Of a stretch of DNA of 64,000 nt, positions 1 to 6,426 are shown piece by piece. The notes under the pieces were generated by a model. That model was given only the letters and a program-made list of their open reading frames with translations, did not search any database and was not told where the DNA came from. Both the position numbers and the translations under genes were made by a program. The stretch is from Nonomuraea maritima (GTDB taxonomy: Bacteria; Actinomycetota; Actinomycetes; Streptosporangiales; Streptosporangiaceae). Location of the stretch: contig NZ_FNFB01000030.1 in NCBI RefSeq assembly GCF_900100395.1, positions 1 to 64,000 of the forward strand, written 5' to 3'. The number at the start of each line of letters is the position of its first letter. Position 1 is the stretch's first letter.

Positions 1-287
1 CCGACTTTTGGGGGCGCCGCCTCTCGTACCAGCTCGATGGCCCGGCGAGTGGCGTGAAGCTCGGCCTCCAACTCGGCGATGCGCCGTTTCGCGGCCGCCA
101 GTTCGGCCTTCTCCCCACTGGTCAGGCCAGGCTCCAGGCCGCGGTCGATGCGGTCTTGCCGCCGCCAGTTGTAGATCGTCTGTGTGCTGATGTCCAGGTC
201 GCAGGCCAGCTCGGTAGCCGTGCGGCCTGCTTCGAGTAAGTCCAGCACCTTACGCCGGAACTCCGGCGGGTAGCCCCGTCGTCCCAT
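1..287 (-). CDS. IS3-family transposase OrfA (partial, runs off left edge)
   Basis: The minus strand opens with MGRRGYPPEFRRKVLDLLEA, the start of an IS3-type OrfA. A helix-turn-helix follows (TATELACDLDISTQTIYNWR, roughly residues 23-42) and then a coiled-coil-like AELAAAKRRIAELEAEL stretch, the usual DNA-binding and dimerisation parts. The frame is open to the window edge, so about 95 residues are visible and the catalytic OrfB would lie to the left. The IS has landed in, and removed the 5' part of, the recombinase gene at 286-1020. Family assignment rests on recognised motifs; the exact IS cannot be named. Confidence 0.85.
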   Translation of the reverse strand, partial: MGRRGYPPEFRRKVLDLLEAGRTATELACDLDISTQTIYNWRRQDRIDRGLEPGLTSGEKAELAAAKRRIAELEAELHATRRAIELVREAAPPKV

Positions 288-1020
288 GCCACTTTCCTCT
301 CATCAAGTGGCACAAGAATCCAGAAATCCACCTCCACTCAACGCGGGGCACACCAAAGTCTCCATCAATCCCGGCGCAGTTCATCCGTCCAAGGCGCTCA
401 CACTGGCTCAGGCGGACGCCGTGCTAAAGGCCGCCGAGGGAACCCGGATGCATGGGTATCTGGTGATGGCCCTGCTCACGGGCGCACGCACCGGGGAACT
501 TCGCGCGCTGACGTGGGATCACGTGGACTTGGAGGGCGTTCCTGACGCTGACCCCGCTGTGCCGCCGCACGTGGCCGTGTGGCGGTCCGTCCGTACCGGT
601 GGAGACACCAAGACCCGGAAGTCCCGGCGGACTCTGGCGCTCCCACAGCGCTGCGTGGAAGCGCTCAAAGCGCAGAAGGCTCAGCAGGAGGAGGACAAGA
701 AGGCGGCAGGGGCGCGATGGACTGACAACGGCCTCGTGTTCGCATCGACCGTGGGCACGCCCCTCGACTCCCACAACGTGCGGCGCGCCTTTCGCGCTGT
801 CATCTCCAAGACCGCCCTCGACCCCGACCAGTGGACGCCCCGAGAGCTGCGGCACAGCTTCGTGTCCCTGCTCTCAGACCAGGGCATCCCACTAGAGGAG
901 ATATCTCGGCTGGTAGGTCACAGCAGTACAGCGGTAACCGAACTCGTCTACCGAAAGCAGATACGCCCCGTTCTTCAGGAAGGTGCCGTGGTCATGGACC
1001 GCATCTTCAGCGCCTCTTAA
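286..1020 (+). pseudogene. Tyrosine recombinase (site-specific integrase), 5' end removed by IS insertion
   Basis: The catalytic half of a phage/ICE-type tyrosine integrase. Visible are the first catalytic arginine (LLTGARTGELRAL), the box II region (TPRELRHSFVSLL, with Arg where many relatives have His), the second conserved His (LVGHSS) and the nucleophile Tyr (ELVYRKQ). The N-terminal SAM-like and arm-binding domains, normally about 150-200 residues, are missing. The first about 25 codons look like IS end sequence, so the open frame is a chimera; authentic integrase sequence begins near INPGAVHPSKALTL. The protein is probably inactive. It lies about 860 bp from the 3' end of tRNA-Thr, the classic integrase-to-att arrangement. 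Confidence 0.85.
287..312. repeat. Hairpin at the IS right end, upstream of the transposase start
   Basis: TGCCACTT (287-294) and AAGTGGCA (305-312) form perfect 8-bp arms around a 10-nt loop, starting at the first base of the transposase start codon. In this position it may block read-in transcription from outside the IS or occlude transposase translation. It is not the terminal inverted repeat itself, which cannot be defined without the other end. Confidence 0.5.
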
Positions 1021-1121
1021 AGGGCTGTCACAGCTGTTCAGAGTCGGCTTGCCCTCAGGCCGAGGGAGCCATCCGCAAAGTCGATTGGCCAGGGGATCGG
1101 CGGCCTCTAGCATTGCTTGCT

Positions 1122-1802
1122 ATGGCCACTGCGGTATGCCCTCATTGCCGAATCGCTTCGCATTTCATTCGCCAGCACAGTTACAAGATCCACCATGGGG
1201 AGCATACCGACGACTATCAGACGGTGGTTATGCACGCGTGCGCCCGCTGCGGAATGCCGCTCGTCGAGGTGTTCGAGGACGATAAGACAATTGGGCGGTG
1301 GCCGTCGGCTGCCACAAATCGTTTGCGCTACCCAGATGTTCCTGAAGGCATCACTGACCTAGCGCGGGAAGCCCATGCGTCGTTGGCAGCAGGAGCAACG
1401 CGGGCAGCAGTGCTGATGGCGCGAAGCACGGTAGAGGCAGTTGCAAAGGACAAGGGCATCACTAACGGAAGCCTCGTCCATAAGATTGATCAGCTACGCG
1501 CCGGGGCGCATATCTCTCCTCTTATTGCCGAAGCAGCTCACGAGATCCGGTTTGCAGGTAACGAGGCCGCACACGGCCCCCTTGACTTGGACCCAGTGAG
1601 CAACGAAGACGCCGAAGCAATCACCCGCCTCATGGACAAGATCCTCGAACGCGTCTATCACGAGCCTGCTGAGATCGAGTACATCCGAATGAAGCGAACG
1701 CTAGGACCAGCCACCGCGCAAAGACATCCTGACTATGCGCCCGGAGACTTCGGCAGCCTTCCCGAAGCCAGTTGGGTTGACCAGCCAGGGCCACCCTTCT
1801 GA
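1122..1802 (+). CDS. DUF4145-like hypothetical protein of the integrated element
   Basis: A 226-residue protein. The open frame extends upstream, but ATG 1122 is chosen because MATAVCPHCRIAS begins the recognisable domain and upstream sequence overlaps the integrase. It has two zinc-ribbon-like pairs (CPHC near residue 6 and CARC near 45), followed by a helical region with ATRAAVLMARSTVEAVAKDKG and RFAGNEAAHGPL, typical of DUF4145, a domain often seen in restriction and defence contexts. Base composition is less GC-rich than the neighbours, in keeping with transfer. Its function is unknown. It sits between the truncated integrase and the tRNA and probably belongs to the element. Confidence 0.7.
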   Translation: MATAVCPHCRIASHFIRQHSYKIHHGEHTDDYQTVVMHACARCGMPLVEVFEDDKTIGRWPSAATNRLRYPDVPEGITDLAREAHASLAAGATRAAVLMARSTVEAVAKDKGITNGSLVHKIDQLRAGAHISPLIAEAAHEIRFAGNEAAHGPLDLDPVSNEDAEAITRLMDKILERVYHEPAEIEYIRMKRTLGPATAQRHPDYAPGDFGSLPEASWVDQPGPPF

Positions 1803-1840
1803 CTGCTCCAAGGCGTCATAGTCACTCACTTAGACACTCA

Positions 1841-1873
1841 GAAGCCCTCCGGGATCATCCCGGAGGGCTTCTG
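1841..1873 (-). terminator. Rho-independent-like hairpin downstream of tRNA-Thr
   Basis: AGAAGCCCTCCGGGAT and ATCCCGGAGGGCTTCT form a near-perfect inverted repeat of about 16 bp immediately beyond the encoded CCA of the minus-strand tRNA. It ends the tRNA transcript. Because it lies on the element side of the tRNA 3' end, it may have been supplied by the element or restored with the attachment site. Confidence 0.75.
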
Positions 1874-1876
1874 GCC

Positions 1877-1953
1877 TGGAGCCGCCTTCGGGATTCGAAC
1901 CCGAGACCCCTTCATTACGAGTGAAGTGCTCTGGCCGACTGAGCTAAGGCGGC
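1877..1953 (-). tRNA. tRNA-Thr (anticodon CGT), CCA encoded
   Basis: Read on the minus strand it folds as a cloverleaf: acceptor GCCGCCT/AGGCGGC, D-arm with AGCTCAGTCGGCCAGAGC, anticodon stem CTTCA/TGAAG around loop CTCGTAA giving anticodon CGT, and a T-arm containing GGTTCGAATCC. The discriminator is T and the terminal CCA (1879-1877) is genomically encoded. The 3' end faces the truncated integrase, as expected for an integration target. Confidence 0.95.
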
Positions 1954-2039
1954 GTGCATGTGCAGCGGACAAGAGTCTACAGGAGGTGCGGGGGTTCTCG
2001 CTCCCGTCGATCGCCCGAATCCTCCCCAACATCGTGCGC

Positions 2040-2876
2040 TCAGGCCGGCGCGTCCTCACCGTACGTGGCGTCGTACGCCTTGCGAGGTGCGCAGACGCTC
2101 GCCTTCGAGCAGGCGCAGCGCCGCCCGCCGTCGTTCAGCCGGACCACCACCGAGTCGGACGGGACGTTGTGCCCCACCACCGTCCCCGCCCCCTGCGGGG
2201 TTTCCACAGCGACCCCCACGCGTGGGGCGGAGGCACGGAACTCCTGGTAGAGCGGGTGTTCGTACTTCAAGCAGCACATCAGCCGCCCGCAGGCGCCCGC
2301 GATCCGCAGCGGGTTGACCGGAAGGTCCTGGTCCTTGGCCATCCGTACGGAGACCGGCTCGAAGTCCTTCAGGAACGTGGCGCAGCACAGGTCGCGCCCG
2401 CAGGGCCCGATGCCGCCCTGCAGCCGCGCCTCGTCGCGCGGGCCGACCTGGCGCAGCTCGACCCGGGCGCGCAAGTTGCGGGCGAGGTCGCGGACGAGGG
2501 CACGGAAGTCGACCCGGTGCGGCGCCGAGAAGTACACCGTGTAGACGTTGTCCTGGTCGAGGTAGTCGATGCCGATGACCTTCATCGGCAGCTCGTGCCG
2601 TTTGATCAGCCGCTTTGACACGCTCCGGGCCTCGGCCCTGCGGCGTGTGTTGGTCTCGTCGCGGGCGAGGTGCTCCTCGCCCGCGATCCCGGCGCAGATG
2701 GGCAGTCCGTCGATGTCCTCGCTGGTCCACTGCGGCGCCCACACGCACTCCGCCACCTCGGGGCCCCAGTCCGTGGGGACGAGCACCTTGTCGCCCACCT
2801 TGGGGCTGTGCTCGCCGGGATCGAGGTAGTAGAGCCGCCCGTAACGGGTGAAGCTCACAGCCATGATCATTCCCAT
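2040..2876 (-). CDS. ricT: PSP1-domain protein RicT
   Basis: A 278-residue PSP1/YaaT (RicT) family protein. In Bacillus RicT joins RicA and RicF in an iron-sulfur complex that assists RNase Y-dependent mRNA maturation; the actinobacterial role is not settled. The family's cysteine motifs are present: GPCGRDLCC and ACGRLMCCLKYEHP, in the middle of the chain. MGMIMAVSF at 2876 is taken as the start; translation from the fourth residue (MAVSF) is also possible. The neighbourhood (holB, tmk and topA on the same strand) is the conserved actinobacterial order, here split by the sigma factor/FtsX-like pair. Confidence 0.9.
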   Translation of the reverse strand: MGMIMAVSFTRYGRLYYLDPGEHSPKVGDKVLVPTDWGPEVAECVWAPQWTSEDIDGLPICAGIAGEEHLARDETNTRRRAEARSVSKRLIKRHELPMKVIGIDYLDQDNVYTVYFSAPHRVDFRALVRDLARNLRARVELRQVGPRDEARLQGGIGPCGRDLCCATFLKDFEPVSVRMAKDQDLPVNPLRIAGACGRLMCCLKYEHPLYQEFRASAPRVGVAVETPQGAGTVVGHNVPSDSVVVRLNDGGRRCACSKASVCAPRKAYDATYGEDAPA

Positions 2877-2971
2877 GGGCGGGGCTCGCCTCCTGACCGG
2901 CCTTCGGGGGTAAGTGTCGGCCTCCTCGCCACACTACGTCGATCAACGCGAAAGCAGCAGGGGGCAGCGGA

Positions 2972-4000
2972 TCAGTTGGCGGTGCCGCATGCCTTGTGGT
3001 CCGTCGGAATGACGCCGAAACGGGTGCTCAGGGTCGCGTAGTCGGCCATGCACGGGCGGAAGACGACCTGGGACATTCCCGGCTGTCTCCGCAACTTGGC
3101 GAGCACGCGGCTCTCGTCCGCACCTGCCTTGAGGGTGATCTGGAACGACTCCGGCATGTCCCGCACCCTGGTCGCCTCCAGCAACCGCTTGTTGTCCTGG
3201 TACGAGCGCCGGAAGTTCTCGTACGCCGTCTCCTGGTCCTCGAAGACGTAGGACTCCACCTCGGGCAGCGCATCGATCAACGCCCGAATGGCCTTCCGCT
3301 GGCTTTTCGTCGCCGCCTTGCCTTCCTCGGTGACCATCATGTCGCCGTTGTCGCTTATCTCACGCTTCGCACCGCATTCGGGTATTGCCGTATGGTCCTG
3401 ACAGAGGAAGGCGCTGATGTCCGCTCCTGTGAAGGTGTCCGGCGCGAAGATGTCTTCCCTCACCACATTCTCGATTCCGGTCATCCCGAGAAGGGACCTA
3501 TTCAGCCGAACCAGGTCCGCCCCCGGTCTCGTCCGAAGCCGGAACGACGGAGGCAGGTCGGTGAGCTTCACCTCGTCCAGGAACCTCTCGTTGTGGGCGA
3601 AGGTCTTGCGGAAGTCCTGGAACGCGGTCACCTGGCTGACAAAAGTCAGCCTCTCGACCTGCGGCAGCCGCCTCAACTCGCCCTCGAGCTCCTTCGTCTG
3701 TTCAGGCGTGATGCGGCCGGAGCACCGCGGCGACTCGGACATGCAGAGGAACACGGCCAGCTCCGTCGGAGGCGACGGCGGGTTCGCCACCACCGCTCGG
3801 TCCTCCTCCCCGTGGCCGCCCAACCCCGTGACGAGCGCCGTACCGGCCACCACCACACTCACCGCCGCGGTCACGAGCCGCAGGTCGAGACGGAAACGCC
3901 GCCGCTCGGGCGCCCGCAGCGGACGCAGCGTGCTGACGTCCAGGCTCGCCCCCGCCTCGGCCAGCGCCCCGCGAAGGCGGTCCTCCACCGGGCTGCTCAT
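2972..4000 (-). CDS. Single-pass membrane protein with two FtsX-like extracellular domains, coupled to an ECF sigma factor
   Basis: 342 residues starting at ATG 4000, which overlaps the sigma-factor stop as ATGA. Residues 1-39 are cytoplasmic and rich in Arg. About 42-62 form a transmembrane helix (LVTAAVSVVVAGTALVTGLG). The rest is extracellular and consists of two similar halves beginning AVFLCMSESPRC and SAFLCQDHTAIPEC, each followed by the LPxVExxxF...AFxxFRxxFxxN pattern known from the FtsX extracellular domain. The FtsX permease helices are absent. Its position is that of an anti-sigma factor, and its topology fits an envelope sensor, but no zinc-binding anti-sigma motif is seen. Anti-sigma activity is an inference. 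Confidence 0.75.
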   Translation of the reverse strand: MSSPVEDRLRGALAEAGASLDVSTLRPLRAPERRRFRLDLRLVTAAVSVVVAGTALVTGLGGHGEEDRAVVANPPSPPTELAVFLCMSESPRCSGRITPEQTKELEGELRRLPQVERLTFVSQVTAFQDFRKTFAHNERFLDEVKLTDLPPSFRLRTRPGADLVRLNRSLLGMTGIENVVREDIFAPDTFTGADISAFLCQDHTAIPECGAKREISDNGDMMVTEEGKAATKSQRKAIRALIDALPEVESYVFEDQETAYENFRRSYQDNKRLLEATRVRDMPESFQITLKAGADESRVLAKLRRQPGMSQVVFRPCMADYATLSTRFGVIPTDHKACGTAN

Positions 4001-4524
4001 GCGTCCTCCCCAAGTGCTCGGGCGAGGGCGGCCAGCCCCCGCGTGATCGTGGACCTGACCGTGCTCGCGCCGATGCCCATGGCGTCGGCGACCTCCTGGT
4101 CGGGAAGGTCGAAGTAGTAACGCAGCGTCAGGGCCTCGCGCTGCCGGCGCGGCAGCGCGCGTAGGGCGAGCAGAACCTCGCGCCGCTCCTCGCCCACCAG
4201 CGCGGCGCTCTCCGCCGACCCGGCAGGCGGTTCGTACGGCACCCCCCGGCGAAACCCCCTGGCCCGCCGCCGCAGCGTCGACCGGCACCCGTTGAGCACC
4301 GAGGAACGCACATAGGCCAGCGCCTTGTCGGCGTCACGGATCCGGGACCGGCCCGCGTGCGTGCGTTCGAACGCCTCCTGGACGATGTCCTCGGCGCTCG
4401 CCTGGTCGCCGACCATGAGGAGCGCCAGGCGCACGAGCCCCACGTGGTGCTCGGCGAAGATCGACGCTACGTCGACGCGCTGCCGAGCCAGCGCTTCATG
4501 TTGGGTGAGTAGTTCGACTTCCAC
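3997..4524 (-). CDS. ECF-type sigma-70 factor (SigE-like)
   Basis: 175 residues with region 2 (VGLVRLALLMVGDQASAEDIVQEAF, residues about 29-55) and region 4 (LRALPRRQREALTLRYYFDLPDQEVADAMGI, about 122-155, ending in an HTH that reads STVRSTITRGLAAL). It directs RNA polymerase to a small regulon, presumably including envelope genes given its partner. The stop overlaps the start of the FtsX-ECD protein by four bases, so the two are translationally coupled and should be made in fixed proportion. ATG 4524 is the only sensible start. Confidence 0.9.
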   Translation of the reverse strand: MEVELLTQHEALARQRVDVASIFAEHHVGLVRLALLMVGDQASAEDIVQEAFERTHAGRSRIRDADKALAYVRSSVLNGCRSTLRRRARGFRRGVPYEPPAGSAESAALVGEERREVLLALRALPRRQREALTLRYYFDLPDQEVADAMGIGASTVRSTITRGLAALARALGEDA

Positions 4525-4566
4525 GTAACAGAGACGCCGCCGAACCTCATCTGCTGCTTCGGGAAC

Positions 4567-5739
4567 TCAGGAACGCAGCGCCAGCATCATCGCCTCGACG
4601 GCGATCTGCGGGTTGACGTTGGCCGCCAGGCGTTCGCGGCCCCGCAGGATCGCGTCGATCCGGCGCAGCGTCTCCTCCGGGGTGGACGACCTGGCCAGCT
4701 GGTCGAGGTCGAAGCGGAGGTCGTCGTTGGCCAGCTCGACCTCCGCCCCGAGCTGCATCGCCAGCACGTCGCGGTAGAACGACACGAGCTCCAGCAGCGC
4801 CGCGTCGAGCGAGTCGCGCTTGAGGCGGGTGGCCCGCGACTTCTGCCGGTCCTCCAGCTCCTTGAGCGCTCCCGCGCCGCCGCGGACGAGGCCGCGGTTG
4901 AGTCCCTTGCCCGTCGACCCCTCCCCGTACAGTTTGCGCAGTTCGGACGTCTCGTTCTCGTTGAGCGTGGCGGTGGCGGCGGCCGCTTCCTCCTCGGCCG
5001 TCTTCACCAGCCGCTCGGCGGCCGCGATGCACTCGCCGACGCCCGTCAGGGACCGCGGGATGCCCAGCACCGCCTCGCGGCGCTGCCGTACGCCCTCGTC
5101 GAGGGCGAGCGCACGGGCCCGCGCGATGTGGCCCTGGGCGGCTCGGGCGGCGAACCTCGCGATGTCCCACGGGACGCTGTCGCGGGTGGCCAGCACGTGG
5201 GCGACCGCCTCGGTGGCGGGGGTGGACAGGGTGACCAGCCTGCAGCGCGACCTGATGGTGATCATCAGGTCGTCGGGGGCGGGCGCGCAGAGCAGCCACA
5301 CCGTACGCGGCGGCGGCTCCTCGATGGCTTTGAGCAGGGCGTTGGCGGCGGCTTCCGTGGCCCGGTCGGCGTCCTCGAACAGGATCACCCGGTACCGGCC
5401 CTGCGTGGGCGCCCCGGCTGCGCGCAGGATCAGCTCGCGGGTCTGCTTGACGCCGTAGGACAACCCCTGCGGACGTACGGATTCGAGGTCGGGGTGCGAG
5501 CCGACGAGCACCTGGTGGCACTGGTCGCAGTGGCCGCAGCCGCCGTCGGGACACAGCAGCGCCGCTGCGAACGCGCGGGCGGCCTCTTCGCGGCCCGAAC
5601 CCGGCGGGCCGGTGAACAGCCAGGCGTGCGTCATACCGGCGCCCCGCCCGCCCTCGACGATCTCGCCGGCCGCCGCCGCGGCCCTCGACAGCACGGCTGT
5701 CGCCTGGTCCTGCCCGACGAGGTCATCGAAAACCGTCAC
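4567..5739 (-). CDS. holB: DNA polymerase III subunit delta'
   Basis: 390 residues from GTG 5739 (reads TVFDDLVGQDQATAVLSRAA). It is the clamp-loader delta' subunit that helps load the beta clamp. AAA+ features include the P-loop-like FTGPPGSGREEAARAF (delta' usually lacks ATPase activity, and the Lys of Walker A is Arg-Glu here), four zinc cysteines (CPDGGCGHCDQC), sensor 1 region ANALLKAIEEPP and the SRC motif (TIRSRCRLV). The open frame continues far upstream in the same phase through the next two genes; that extension is chance antisense. It is the expected companion of tmk and ricT. Confidence 0.95.
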   Translation of the reverse strand: MTVFDDLVGQDQATAVLSRAAAAAGEIVEGGRGAGMTHAWLFTGPPGSGREEAARAFAAALLCPDGGCGHCDQCHQVLVGSHPDLESVRPQGLSYGVKQTRELILRAAGAPTQGRYRVILFEDADRATEAAANALLKAIEEPPPRTVWLLCAPAPDDLMITIRSRCRLVTLSTPATEAVAHVLATRDSVPWDIARFAARAAQGHIARARALALDEGVRQRREAVLGIPRSLTGVGECIAAAERLVKTAEEEAAAATATLNENETSELRKLYGEGSTGKGLNRGLVRGGAGALKELEDRQKSRATRLKRDSLDAALLELVSFYRDVLAMQLGAEVELANDDLRFDLDQLARSSTPEETLRRIDAILRGRERLAANVNPQIAVEAMMLALRS

Positions 5740-5844
5740 GAGCCCAAGGCTAGCCGCCGCCGACGCCCACCATGTCCGTACGCCTGACCGATCTTGACCT
5801 CGGGCCGGCCGTCTGGACAAAGTGGACACCGGAGGAGGCTTGAG

Positions 5845-6426
5845 ATGAGTGACGTGCTGAGCCGCGTACGGACCGCGCCCGCGACCACCATGGACACGGC
5901 CGAGTACGGGGCCGACTTCGCCAAGGAGTTCGAGGCAGCTGCCGGGATCGTGTGGAAACTCGAACGCGCCCAGCATTTCGACGAGGGCGATCTGCCCAGT
6001 TATCTGGCGATGCTCGACGGCGACTGGGACCGCGCGATGGAACTGGCTGACGAGATGCGTCCCGGTTTCCGTGCCGACAATCCCGACCGGATGGACTTCC
6101 GGCGGATCAGGGTGGTGGCGGAACCGCTCACCCCGTACCTGCGCTGGGAGCTCCCGCTGCTGTCCATGCGCGCCGAGGAAGGCGAGAACAGCCGGGTGGT
6201 GCCGGTGTCCGCGGTACGTCCGTACGAAGCCGACGGCCCCGTGCCGGAGCTCGTGCTGTTCAACTCGACTGCGCTGTACGAAGTGCGGTACGACGAGACC
6301 GGACGGCACACCGGCGCCCGCAAGATCACCGACCCAGAGATCGTCGAGCCCTGCGTCCCGGTCCTGGAGGCTCTGTTCGATGCAGGCGAGGAACTGCGCG
6401 CCTACAGCGCTCGCCTGACCGGCTAG
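5845..6426 (+). CDS. DUF6879-family protein
   Basis: 193 residues from ATG 5845, preceded by a good GGAGGAGG ribosome site at 5832-5839. The family is common in Streptomyces and relatives, often beside XRE regulators and DUF397 proteins, with no known biochemical role. Typical features are FAKEFEAAAG near the start, a central WELPLLSMRAEEGE and the C-terminal ELVLFNSTALYEVRYD. It is inserted on the opposite strand between holB and tmk and ends four bases into the stop region of the tmk fusion. Confidence 0.75.
   Translation: MSDVLSRVRTAPATTMDTAEYGADFAKEFEAAAGIVWKLERAQHFDEGDLPSYLAMLDGDWDRAMELADEMRPGFRADNPDRMDFRRIRVVAEPLTPYLRWELPLLSMRAEEGENSRVVPVSAVRPYEADGPVPELVLFNSTALYEVRYDETGRHTGARKITDPEIVEPCVPVLEALFDAGEELRAYSARLTG

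Noticed and set aside
2877..2971. Possible terminator between the FtsX-like gene and ricT
   Set aside because: No inverted repeat longer than 5 bp in the 95-bp gap.
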